This document shows positions 1 through 6,664 of a DNA stretch of 64,000 nucleotides, in pieces. The stretch is from NCBI RefSeq assembly GCF_025263685.1, contig NZ_CP092109.1:1116001-1180000 (forward strand). Reading direction: 5' to 3'. This stretch comes from Geoalkalibacter halelectricus (GTDB lineage Bacteria; Desulfobacterota; Desulfuromonadia; Desulfuromonadales; Geoalkalibacteraceae). Position numbers and translations under genes: made by a program. How positions within the stretch are numbered: the stretch's first letter is position 1; each line of letters opens with the position of its first letter. The notes under the pieces were generated by a model. The model saw only the letters and a list, made by a program, of their open reading frames with translations. It was not told the DNA's origin and searched no databases.

Positions 1-1397
1 GCGGGGGCATTGTCGAGATACACGCCGAGGCCCTGAGCCTGAGGCGGCATCTTGCCGAAGCCTTTGCCGTCGATGACGATTGTGCCGTCGGGCTGGATTT
101 CAGCCGAGGCGATGGCCACGTCGGACTTCACCACCAGGGTTTCGGGATTGGACAGCTTGGTAGCCTTTTTCGCCACCACCTGATAGTTGCCGATGGGCAG
201 ATAGGCGGGAACGGTGACTTCGATGACGCTCGGGCTGATGGCGACCGGCGCCAACTCATAAGTGTTGCCGGCGGCATCGGTCAGCACCACGACCGATTTG
301 TATTCCACGCCGGGGAAGCCGGCCACGGGCGAATAGGTGTTGACGAAGGCGTAGCCGTGGATTTCGAGGGTCGTTTCCGCGCCGGCGGTTACCACGTTCT
401 GAGTCATGCCGCTGATCTGCGGGATGATGGGGCCGCCCTGGGGAGCGACGGAGGAGGTGCGGGTGAAGCCGTGGCAGCCAAAGCAGTCGCTGCTGGCGCC
501 GATGTGACCGTACCAGGGATCCATCTGTCCGGGCTGAATGTTGGGGTTCTGTGGATTCACGTTATCCCACTGAATGTTGTGCAGCGAGGGGATGCCGTGG
601 CAATTCTGGCAGGTGCGGATGGCCGTGGGCGAGTTGGAGGGCGTGCCCGCGGGATGGCACCAGGAGCACTTGTTCGACACGAAGAGCCCGGGCAGATGAT
701 GGGTGTCGGCGTTATTGTAAACCATGACGCCGCTCAAGGGGTCGATTTCAAAGCCCTGGTTGATGCCCGTCGCCTTTGCGACGCTGGGTGCGTGGCAGAA
801 CACGCAGGTGCCTTCGCCGTTGGGGCCGGCGTTGGGCTTGGCGCTCGGGTAAGGCGTGATGTTGCTGGGCTGGTAGGTCGGAATCCAGGGGGCGTCGATG
901 GTGAACTGGCCGGTTGCCGGATCGGCGAAGATGCCGCGGTCCACCAGAGAGCCGTGGCAGGCCTGGCAGTTGCCTGCAAGTGCTCTGTCGGCGGTGTGAT
1001 GCGGAGAGGCGCCGGTGTGGCAGAAGTTGCAGTCGCGGAAGGTCACGAAATCAAAAACGCCGTCATCATTCATTGCCAGGTTGTGGCAGCTGAGGCACTC
1101 GTAGGTCTCCCCGGCTTCGCCGAAGGGCGCCGAATTGTTGACGGGGATGGTGTCGCCGATCAGGTTGTGATGGCGGTCGGGCAGATAGGTGGTGTCGATG
1201 ATGCCTTCAAGGAACTCCGGCGGATTGGCGCCATGACAGACGCGGCAGTCGGCTTCTTCCAGGTTGGCGAAAATGGTGTCGGGGATGCCGATGAATTGGT
1301 TGACGGGGGGCGGCGGAACGGCCGCGGCGGCGGCCATGACCAGGCCCAGGCTCAGGACGGTGGCGCAAGCCAAAATTTTCACGATGCTCTTTTTCAT
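1..1397 (-). CDS. multiheme c-type cytochrome (at least 8 hemes), 3' end outside window
   Basis: A secreted c-type cytochrome, probably moving electrons in the periplasm or at the cell surface. Only about 465 N-terminal residues are visible; the gene runs off the left edge. It begins with a signal peptide (MKKSIVKILACATVLSLGLV followed by an Ala-rich stretch). Eight CXXCH heme sites follow between residues 51 and 309: CRVCH, CLSCH, CNFCH, CQACH, CVFCH, CSWCH, CQNCH and CFGCH. After the last heme the chain becomes beta-rich with no hemes, resembling an IPT/TIG or Ig-type domain. The ATG at 1397 has a GGGAG ribosome site just upstream. Transcription should start near 1740 and pass through a GEMM-I riboswitch. 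The exact cytochrome family cannot be named from this part, and more hemes may lie outside the window. Confidence 0.9.
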   Translation of the reverse strand, partial: MKKSIVKILACATVLSLGLVMAAAAAVPPPPVNQFIGIPDTIFANLEEADCRVCHGANPPEFLEGIIDTTYLPDRHHNLIGDTIPVNNSAPFGEAGETYECLSCHNLAMNDDGVFDFVTFRDCNFCHTGASPHHTADRALAGNCQACHGSLVDRGIFADPATGQFTIDAPWIPTYQPSNITPYPSAKPNAGPNGEGTCVFCHAPSVAKATGINQGFEIDPLSGVMVYNNADTHHLPGLFVSNKCSWCHPAGTPSNSPTAIRTCQNCHGIPSLHNIQWDNVNPQNPNIQPGQMDPWYGHIGASSDCFGCHGFTRTSSVAPQGGPIIPQISGMTQNVVTAGAETTLEIHGYAFVNTYSPVAGFPGVEYKSVVVLTDAAGNTYELAPVAISPSVIEVTVPAYLPIGNYQVVAKKATKLSNPETLVVKSDVAIASAEIQPDGTIVIDGKGFGKMPPQAQGLGVYLDNAP

Positions 1398-1422
1398 ACC
1401 CTTTACTCCCTTTTGTCCTGGT

Positions 1423-1533
1423 TCAGTAACGTGCATGTTGAAACGGAAAAACACCAACGAAAAGACCCAAAAAAACGACTAGCAAATAAAAAACACGACA
1501 GAAGTTTCGGAAATACTTCCGAAAGGGGAACAA
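1423..1533 (-). CDS. possible 36-residue hydrophobic leader peptide
   Basis: A short reading frame in the cytochrome leader starts at a TTG and reads LFPFRKYFRNFCRVF in its first part, then a strongly hydrophobic stretch (LLVVFLGLFVGVFPF), and stops 25 bases before the cytochrome ATG. It lies downstream of AAAGGAGGTGATC, a full-length match to the ideal Shine-Dalgarno sequence, but the distance to the TTG is about 13 bases, longer than usual. Its first codons contain an inverted repeat. It may be a real small membrane peptide, a leader peptide, or only a T-rich leader that happens to be open. I do not recognise a family. Confidence 0.25.
   Translation of the reverse strand: MFPFRKYFRNFCRVFYLLVVFLGLFVGVFPFQHARY
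1505..1524. repeat. inverted repeat in the cytochrome leader
   Basis: The sequence TTTCGGAA-ATAC-TTCCGAAA forms a perfect 8-base-pair inverted repeat with a 4-base spacer. It lies downstream of the riboswitch terminator and upstream of the cytochrome start. It could be an RNA hairpin in the 5' leader or a DNA operator; nothing in the sequence decides between these. Confidence 0.5.
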
Positions 1534-1622
1534 GGCTGAAAGATCACCTCCTTTGCGATTAATTATTTTTGCCCGGAAAGATCAATATTCAAATCGGCAT
1601 GGACATAACAAGTCGATACACG

Positions 1623-1662
1623 AAAAAAGCCGGATTACCCATGATTACAAGGGCAACCCGGC
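1623..1662 (-). terminator. intrinsic terminator overlapping the riboswitch
   Basis: On the minus strand GCCGGGTTGCCC (1662-1651) pairs with GGGTAATCCGGC (1640-1629), with two G-U pairs, and is followed directly by six T (1628-1623). The 5' arm of this hairpin contains the 3' strand of the aptamer closing helix (GTTGCC, 1657-1652). The two structures are therefore mutually exclusive, as expected of a transcription-terminating riboswitch. Ligand binding should hold P1 closed and prevent termination, which is an ON switch. Confidence 0.9.
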
Positions 1663-1720
1663 TGTCTTCTTGAGACCCGTGGCTTTCCGTCCCCACCTCG
1701 CGATGGGTTTGGCGTTGGCC
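1652..1720 (-). promoter_or_regulatory. GEMM-I cyclic dinucleotide riboswitch aptamer
   Basis: The minus strand carries the GEMM-I (c-di-GMP-I) core. P1 is GGC(C)AAC paired with GTTGCC. P2 is CCCATC-GCGA-GGTGGG with a GNRA loop. The GGGAC..AAAGCCACGGGTCT segment is present, and P3 closes with AGACAGCCGGG. The ligand-contacting G equivalent to Vc2 position 20 is present, which favours c-di-GMP over cGAMP, and the stacking A at position 47 is kept. The usual G21-C46 pair next to the ligand is changed on both sides to C-G (AACGCC with GACGGAAAG). This compensatory swap supports a functional RNA. The aptamer sits between a sigma-70 promoter and a multiheme cytochrome gene. Confidence 0.9.
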
Positions 1721-1746
1721 TGATTCGGTCAGCGCTTAACAGACGA

Positions 1747-1775
1747 AGTATCATCTGCCCGGCGCTCTTTGTCAA
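1747..1775 (-). promoter_or_regulatory. sigma-70 promoter of the riboswitch-controlled cytochrome
   Basis: TTGACA (1775-1770), a 17-base spacer and GATACT (1752-1747) give a near-consensus promoter on the minus strand. The predicted start near 1740 lies about 20 bases before the aptamer. The promoter begins 19 bases beyond the stop codon of the upstream foldase gene. Confidence 0.8.
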
Positions 1776-1794
1776 TATAGTTTTCAGATGCCTT

Positions 1795-2814
1795 TCAGGG
1801 TTGGCGCGGGCGCCGATCCAAAACCGTGCTGCGTGGCCGCGGCTCGCTCTGAGCCAGGAAAATTTCAATGCGCGCCTGCTCGCGAAGCGTGGCCAACTCC
1901 GCCTCCAGACGTTCTTCGCGAACCTGCTTCTGCAGATAGGTGGTAAAAAAGTCGCGCATTTCTTCAAGTGCGGGGGGGCCGCCGGCGTTTCTGCTCAAAA
2001 TCTCAAAAACATGAAAACCGAAATCGGTGCGGACCACGGGGCTTATTTCACCAGGTGTCAGGGCAAAGGCAACCTCTTCAAACTCCTTGGGCATGAAACC
2101 TTTTTGGACAGAGCCAAGTTCGCCGCCGCCAGGAGCGCTGCCGCAGTCGGACAGGTCTTGAGCAATCTCGGAAAAGGGCTCCCCGCTCAGAAGGCGCGCC
2201 CGCGCCTCCTCAATGCGCTTGCGCGCGGCTGCCTCGGTATCCGCGTCGCCATCCCTTGCGACCTCGGCGAGGATGTGGCGCACCTCAACCTGGGGCGGGA
2301 CGGAGAAGTCTTCCTTGTTTTTTTCGTAAAATGCGCGAATCAACTCTTCAGGCACCTCGGGGTTGCCGAGATTGCGGTGCACATAATAGGCGTTGATGTA
2401 CACCTGCCGGCGCGCGGCGGTCTGCATCTGCTCCTCACCGAGAGCGGCGATGGAGGCGTTGTCGCGATAATACTCGATGACCTGGGCGATCTGTTCGTCG
2501 GCGTCGGCCACTTGCAGGCGGCTTCCGGCCTGGTAGAGCAACTCGACGTTGATCAGCTCATTGAGGGCCCGCAGGCGCAGGCTGTCGAGCAATTCGTCTC
2601 CGCGCGCTTGCTGGGCGAAGTTGGGGTTGCGCCGGAGTTGACCTTCCACCAGGGGCTCTACCTGGTCCAGATAGATGGGAACGCCGTTGACCAACGCTGC
2701 GACTTCGCGCGCATCGTTGGTGCTGCCGGGCGTGGCGGCCGCGGGCGCACCGGCCAGCAGAAGTGCGAAGAAAAGAAGCAGGCTCAGGATTTTGTGTTTT
2801 TTCGTCAAGACCAT
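1795..2814 (-). CDS. periplasmic parvulin-type peptidyl-prolyl isomerase (SurA/PrsA-like)
   Basis: A folding helper for exported proteins. The 339-residue product starts with a signal peptide (KKHKILSLLLFFALLLAGAP) and has a SurA-like N-terminal helical region. A single PpiC/parvulin domain follows (about residues 170-275), recognisable from PQVEVRHILAEV, GELGSVQKGFMPKEFE and TDFGFHVFEI. A charged helical tail follows. The ATG at 2814 is preferred over an in-frame TTG at 2826, which would put the ribosome site almost on top of the start. One parvulin domain and a free signal peptide fit a soluble periplasmic chaperone. Its position beside a multiheme cytochrome gene may reflect a need for folding exported cytochromes, but that is inference. 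Confidence 0.88.
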   Translation of the reverse strand: MVLTKKHKILSLLLFFALLLAGAPAAATPGSTNDAREVAALVNGVPIYLDQVEPLVEGQLRRNPNFAQQARGDELLDSLRLRALNELINVELLYQAGSRLQVADADEQIAQVIEYYRDNASIAALGEEQMQTAARRQVYINAYYVHRNLGNPEVPEELIRAFYEKNKEDFSVPPQVEVRHILAEVARDGDADTEAAARKRIEEARARLLSGEPFSEIAQDLSDCGSAPGGGELGSVQKGFMPKEFEEVAFALTPGEISPVVRTDFGFHVFEILSRNAGGPPALEEMRDFFTTYLQKQVREERLEAELATLREQARIEIFLAQSEPRPRSTVLDRRPRQP

Positions 2815-3193
2815 GTTTGAAACCAAACCTTCCCTGTGGGTGAAAAATGGCAGGGTATGCGCTGTCGAATATGAATTTAATGTGCCAGGAAAAAAACTTC
2901 AAGGGGCCGGCAGGTTCTCGGATGATGATTTTGGGAATGAAAAGACAGGGGTTCAGTTCCTGTAGTGGCGTGGGCGATGGGGCGGACATTCCTTGTAGGG
3001 GCCCGATTTTGCATTAAAAAAACGATCTTCGGCTGTCGGCCTTGCTGGAAGGTTAGAAAAGGTTGAATAGAGGGGTGTCGGAAAATTTAATGTTAGTTTA
3101 GTCTCATCTCAAGTGCCCTGCCTCGGCTCGCACGGTGGCCCGGCGGCGATTGCGCCAAATCGCCGCCAGCCCCTCGGCAAATGGCGGCATGTC
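2815..3193. other. 379-base intergenic region without a recognisable gene
   Basis: No supported gene is seen. A weak minus-strand promoter candidate for the foldase gene lies around 2877-2905 (TTGAAG, 17 bases, TAAATT). The sequence TTGTAGGGGCCC near 2992 resembles one end of the GTAGGGGC dispersed repeats found elsewhere in the window, but no matching partner arm was found. Confidence 0.4.
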
Positions 3194-3460
3194 CTATTTC
3201 CCTCTTTCCAGTCGGTGGCAGAACAGGCAGCGGTATGTGGGCGGATGACCCTCGGGCAGGGGCATCATGTCCTGGTTGTGGCAGTCCGCGCAGAACCTCT
3301 CCGCGGCTTTTTTGCCTTCATCGCGGGCCATGTTGTAATACTGGCGGTGGGTGTCGTCGTAGGGGACCGGTGCGGTCGTGGAGGGTGGGGCGGCCAGAAG
3401 GAAGGCAACGATGGCCACGCCGATGGCCACCAGAATTATGTCGCGGGCTTTGCTCTTCAT
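3194..3460 (-). CDS. small membrane-anchored diheme c-type cytochrome
   Basis: An 88-residue protein with an N-terminal membrane segment (DIILVAIGVAIVAFLLAAP) and two heme sites, CADCH and CLFCH, in its periplasmic part. It is probably an electron carrier held at the outer face of the inner membrane. The ATG at 3460 is chosen because AAAGGA precedes it by about 8 bases; an in-frame TTG lies six codons upstream. The gene follows the dehydratase activase gene by 31 bases on the same strand and may be co-transcribed. It is too short for a named cytochrome family to be assigned. Confidence 0.85.
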   Translation of the reverse strand: MKSKARDIILVAIGVAIVAFLLAAPPSTTAPVPYDDTHRQYYNMARDEGKKAAERFCADCHNQDMMPLPEGHPPTYRCLFCHRLERGK

Positions 3461-3491
3461 GCGGTGATCCTTTCGCAATGCGGGGTGAGGG

Positions 3492-4277
3492 CTACTTCTC
3501 GAGCGGGCGCGCGGCGGCCAGAACCGCGCAGCCGATGGCGCCGTTGTGCTGGGGGTTTTCGGGCACCAGCAGGCGGGCCTCGACGGCCTGCCGCAGAAGG
3601 TGCCGGAACGCCTGGTTGCGCGCCACGCCGCCGGTAACCATCAGGACGTCCTGGGGGAAGCGTCGCAGCATGGGCAGGACGCGCTTGACCAGGGTGGCGT
3701 TGATGCCGGCGCACAGGTGCGGCAGGGGGTGCCCCTCGACGATTTTGCCGATCAGCTCACTCTCGCCGAAGATGCCGCAGGTGGCATCGAGGGACACCGG
3801 ATTATCGGCATGGCGGGCCAGTTCGTCAAGGCCGATGTCGAGCACCTGGGCCATGTTTTCCAGGTAGCGGCCGGAGCTGGCGGCGCACTTGTCGTTCATT
3901 AGAAAGTCTTGCAGGAGGCCTTCTTCCACGCGAGCCACCTTGGTGTCCTGGCCGCCCAGATCCAGAAGGGTGAAGGTGTCGCAGCCGGTCTGAAAACGCG
4001 CGCCGGCCACGTGGGCCTGGATTTCGGGGACGATGCGCGCGCCTTCGAGGTTGATGGTGTTGCGGCCGTAACCAGTGGCGACCATGGCCGCGGGCGGGTG
4101 GGCCGGGTCGAAGAGTTCCAGGGCGGCAAAGTCGATGGTCAGGCGCCCGGCGTGCAGACCGCCGTAGCGTTTGTAGAAGGGGATGGTGTCGAAATCGCGC
4201 AGCCACAGGATCTCGAGGTCCCGCAGCGCGGCGAATTTGACCTTGCGGCTGCCGAGGTCGATGCCGAGGGTGGTCAT
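3492..4277 (-). CDS. acyl-CoA dehydratase activase / BadF-BcrA-HgdC family ATPase
   Basis: An ATP-driven electron-injecting protein of the ASKHA fold that reduces a partner iron-sulfur enzyme. The 261-residue sequence has the N-terminal phosphate-binding motif GIDLGSRKVK, the second nucleotide motif LLDLGGQDTKV, and TGGVARNQAF near the C-terminus. Two cysteines, in NDKCAASSGR (C131) and DATCGIFGES (C167), match those that hold the subunit-bridging [4Fe-4S] cluster of HgdC-type activators. Its start overlaps the stop of the dehydratase-like gene by four bases, so the two are translationally coupled. The substrate of the pair is unknown. Confidence 0.88.
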   Translation of the reverse strand: MTTLGIDLGSRKVKFAALRDLEILWLRDFDTIPFYKRYGGLHAGRLTIDFAALELFDPAHPPAAMVATGYGRNTINLEGARIVPEIQAHVAGARFQTGCDTFTLLDLGGQDTKVARVEEGLLQDFLMNDKCAASSGRYLENMAQVLDIGLDELARHADNPVSLDATCGIFGESELIGKIVEGHPLPHLCAGINATLVKRVLPMLRRFPQDVLMVTGGVARNQAFRHLLRQAVEARLLVPENPQHNGAIGCAVLAAARPLEK

Positions 4278-5254
4278 GGCTTGCGTGCCTTGAGCATTTC
4301 AAGAAACCCTTCGATGCGGATGCGGCTGCGGGCATCGAGGGGGCCGGGACGGTCGCCCTCGAGGGTGAGCACCGGCAGCTTCAGGCGCTTGCGCACGATG
4401 AGATCCTCGATCTGGCGGAAGCAGAAGGACTGTACGTAGTGGATGACCCCGTCGATACGGCGCAGGGCGATCTGCTCTTCGATGTCGTCCAGGCGGGTGA
4501 ATATATCATAGGGATAGGTGTAGCGCCGATACTGCTCCTCTATGTCGGCACAGGGGTAGGGCATGGAGAACTGGCGCTGGGTTTCGTTGAACACGACCCG
4601 CGCCTCCATCTCCTCCAGGCGCGCGTAGAGATCGGTGATGATGGGTGGCACGCCGATGTAGGCAAGGCGCAGGGTTTCGGCAAGGGGCGCGCGTTGCCGT
4701 GCTTGGGCGAGGAAGGCGTCGATTTCGTCCTCAAAGCCCGCGAGGTCACCTTTCATGTCGGAGGTGCAGACTTGAAACAGATGGTTTTCCTCGCCGCTGA
4801 CCCGATTCTCCTGCCAGCTCAGGCGATCGATCTCGTGGATCTTGCGGCGCAGGCGATCGAGACGGTCGCGGGCCTCCTCGATCTGGTCGCGGCTGACGCC
4901 GAAGTGGCGGGCCAGCTTGTGGATTTCCAACGCCAGGGATTCGTGCGAGCGGTCGTAGGGGTAGGCGAAGGGGATGGTCTTGACGCCGTGCAGGGTCAGG
5001 ACTTCCATCAGGGCCTGGGTGTTGGAGCAGTCGCCTTCGGTGACCGCGATTACCTCGGAGATGCCGTGGCGTATGACCGTGCCGTAGAGTCCCTTGATCC
5101 AGCCGCAGATGTTGCGGGGAAAGCCGGCCACCTCGGCCTCTTCGATCAGGGACTGGGGATCGGGGGCGGTGATGAAGAGATTGTTGAGGTCGGCGGGTCG
5201 CCGGCCGGCGGCGACGAGAATTTCCAGGGGAATTGTGGTGGTAAATCCGATCAT
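4274..5254 (-). CDS. 2-hydroxyacyl-CoA dehydratase D-component-like iron-sulfur protein
   Basis: Homolog of the HgdB/BcrC family that receives electrons from the neighbouring activase. The 326-residue protein has cysteines at 50 (FPRNICGWIKG), 76 (TEGDCSNTQ), 163, 235 (MPYPCADIE) and 278 (SFCFRQIED), and the C-terminal family signature around LTLEGDRPGPLDARSRIR. It is a single subunit; no second dehydratase subunit, CoA ligase or acyl-CoA gene is nearby. It could be a true dehydratase, a benzoyl-CoA-reductase relative, or a stand-alone double-cubane-cluster type reductase. The sequence alone does not decide. The ribosome site before the ATG at 5254 is weak. Confidence 0.82.
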   Translation of the reverse strand: MIGFTTTIPLEILVAAGRRPADLNNLFITAPDPQSLIEEAEVAGFPRNICGWIKGLYGTVIRHGISEVIAVTEGDCSNTQALMEVLTLHGVKTIPFAYPYDRSHESLALEIHKLARHFGVSRDQIEEARDRLDRLRRKIHEIDRLSWQENRVSGEENHLFQVCTSDMKGDLAGFEDEIDAFLAQARQRAPLAETLRLAYIGVPPIITDLYARLEEMEARVVFNETQRQFSMPYPCADIEEQYRRYTYPYDIFTRLDDIEEQIALRRIDGVIHYVQSFCFRQIEDLIVRKRLKLPVLTLEGDRPGPLDARSRIRIEGFLEMLKARKP

Positions 5255-5293
5255 CGGCTTTCAGCGAAGCATTGAGTAGGGTAAGTTGTCCGC

Positions 5294-5349
5294 GGACAAC
5301 GGACAACGGACAACGGACAACGGACAACGGACAACGGACAACGGACAAC
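5294..5349. repeat. 8 tandem copies of a 7-base repeat (GGACAAC)
   Basis: Eight exact head-to-tail copies of GGACAAC fill 56 bases. The left end is part of a perfect palindrome, GTTGTCCG-CGGACAAC (5285-5300). The array lies between the stop codon of the small membrane protein gene (5353) and the start of the dehydratase-like gene (5254), so it is transcribed but not inside a gene. Such arrays can change copy number by slippage and alter spacing or RNA structure. Confidence 0.95.
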
Positions 5350-5352
5350 GGC

Positions 5353-5685
5353 TCAGTCGGAACGGATGAAAATCAGGTAGAGAACCACGGCCGCCAAAGC
5401 CACGCCGCCGCCGACAAACACCAGCAGCGCCTCGTTGGAGCCGCCTTCGAGGGAGGTGCCGCGCTCCAATGTGTAGGAGACCAGCCAGGCAAAGCCCACG
5501 CAGCCGAGAATGGCCGCCAGCAGCATGCGCCAGCGCATAATGAAGGCGATCAGCGCCGCGACCAGCGCGCCGCCGAGAAACCAGGGGTTGGCGATGAGTT
5601 CGCCGAGGTTCCACTGACGCAGGGTGGCGAGAATGCGCTCGGTTTGCAAAAAGCTAAAAAAATCGGCGATTCCTGACCAGTCCAT
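5353..5685 (-). CDS. small integral membrane protein of unknown function
   Basis: A 110-residue hydrophobic protein starting MDWSGIADFFSFLQTER. It has three predicted membrane segments, around ANPWFLGGALVAALIAFIM, MLLAAILGCVGFAWLVSY and ALLVFVGGGVALAAVVLYL, and a short charged end. The ATG at 5685 is preferred because GGTGGA lies 7 bases before it; longer in-frame extension upstream gives no plausible start. It diverges from murI, with facing promoters in between. I do not recognise a family with a known job. Confidence 0.7.
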   Translation of the reverse strand: MDWSGIADFFSFLQTERILATLRQWNLGELIANPWFLGGALVAALIAFIMRWRMLLAAILGCVGFAWLVSYTLERGTSLEGGSNEALLVFVGGGVALAAVVLYLIFIRSD

Positions 5686-5733
5686 GGCGCGTTCCACCGG
5701 GGTAAACAGGGTGTAAGAATAAGCCAAATACGG

Positions 5734-5762
5734 ACTATAGCAGTTTTTCAATTTCAGCGAAA
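5734..5762 (-). promoter_or_regulatory. candidate promoter for the small membrane protein gene
   Basis: On the minus strand TATAGT (5739-5734) is preceded at 17 bases by TTTCGC (5762-5757). The -10 element is good and the -35 element is weak. It lies back to back with the murI promoter. Confidence 0.4.
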
Positions 5763-5781
5763 GGCCAAACCGGCATTTCCC

Positions 5782-5810
5782 TTGACTTTGGCGGGTCGCT
5801 TTTCTACCAT
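5782..5810 (+). promoter_or_regulatory. sigma-70 promoter for the murI operon
   Basis: TTGACT (5782-5787), a 17-base spacer and TACCAT (5805-5810) form a good sigma-70 promoter 54 bases before the murI start codon. It would drive murI, the GerMN gene and metH, whose frames overlap. Confidence 0.65.
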
Positions 5811-5863
5811 TCCCTGGCCTGAATTCAGGCCGAAAGTTCAACAGCAAAAGGATTGATTAGGGC

Positions 5864-6664
5864 TTGGTTTCCGAACGCGCAATAGGAGTTTTCGACTCAG
5901 GGGTAGGCGGGTTGACGGTGCTCAAGGAGCTGTCCCGCCAGCTGCCTGCAGAGGAACTGATATACCTGGGCGATACCGCCCGGGTGCCCTACGGCACCAA
6001 GAGCGCGACCACCGTCGCGCGCTATGCCCAGGAAGCGGCGCAGTTTCTCACCGCTCTGGGCGTCAAGGCTTTGGTGGTGGCTTGCAATACCGCCTCGGCG
6101 GTGGCCCTGCCGGTCCTGGAGGAGCGCTTCCGGGTTCCCGTATTCGGCGTGATCAAGCCCGGCGCCGCGCGTGCCGTGCAGCTGGCGCGGGGCCTGCGCG
6201 TCGGAGTGATCGGCACCGAGGGCACCATCAAGAGCAGCGCCTACACCCGCGCCATCCATGATCTCGATCCGCGCATCCAGGTGCGCACGGCGGCCTGTCC
6301 CTTGTTCGTGCCCCTGGCCGAGGAGGGCTGGAGCGAGCATCCCATTGCCGGTCAGGTGGCCCGGGAATATCTCGGCGACCTGGCCGCCGAGCAGATTGAT
6401 GCGTTAGTTTTGGGTTGCACCCATTATCCCTTGTTGAAAAAAATTCTCGGCGATTTCTTCGGCTCCTCTGTGGCCCTGGTCGATTCGGCCGAGGAGACCG
6501 CCGCAACCGTGGCCCGCGCCCTGGCCGAGGCAGGCCTGTTGCGGCGCTCGCCGCCCGGACCGCACCGCTTTTTCGTGACCGATGTGCCCGAGCGGTTCGA
6601 GCGGGTCGGCGGCACGTTTTGGGGTGAGCCCCTGGTCGGAGTCAAGCAGGTGGAGATCGGCTGA
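5864..6664 (+). CDS. murI: glutamate racemase
   Basis: Interconverts L- and D-glutamate to supply D-glutamate for peptidoglycan. The 266-residue length is normal for MurI. The N-terminal motif GVFDSGVGGLTVL is present, with both catalytic cysteines in VVACNTASA (C74) and LGCTHYPLL (C185). The start is a TTG at 5864, as no in-frame ATG or GTG fits upstream; AAAAGGA lies about 11 bases before it. The stop codon overlaps the start of the GerMN gene by one base. Confidence 0.95.
   Translation: MVSERAIGVFDSGVGGLTVLKELSRQLPAEELIYLGDTARVPYGTKSATTVARYAQEAAQFLTALGVKALVVACNTASAVALPVLEERFRVPVFGVIKPGAARAVQLARGLRVGVIGTEGTIKSSAYTRAIHDLDPRIQVRTAACPLFVPLAEEGWSEHPIAGQVAREYLGDLAAEQIDALVLGCTHYPLLKKILGDFFGSSVALVDSAEETAATVARALAEAGLLRRSPPGPHRFFVTDVPERFERVGGTFWGEPLVGVKQVEIG

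Noticed and set aside
1542-1554. Plus strand GATCACCTCCTTT equals the 3' end of 16S rRNA
   Set aside because: No other 16S rRNA sequence is adjacent. The match is explained by an ideal Shine-Dalgarno sequence read on the minus strand in the cytochrome leader.
1652-1720. cGAMP-specific (GEMM-Ib) assignment for the riboswitch
   Set aside because: The ligand-contacting base equivalent to Vc2 position 20 is G, whereas cGAMP-selective members typically carry A there. Mixed specificity remains possible.
5294-5349. CRISPR array
   Set aside because: The units are only 7 bases and directly adjacent without spacers, so this is a simple tandem repeat.
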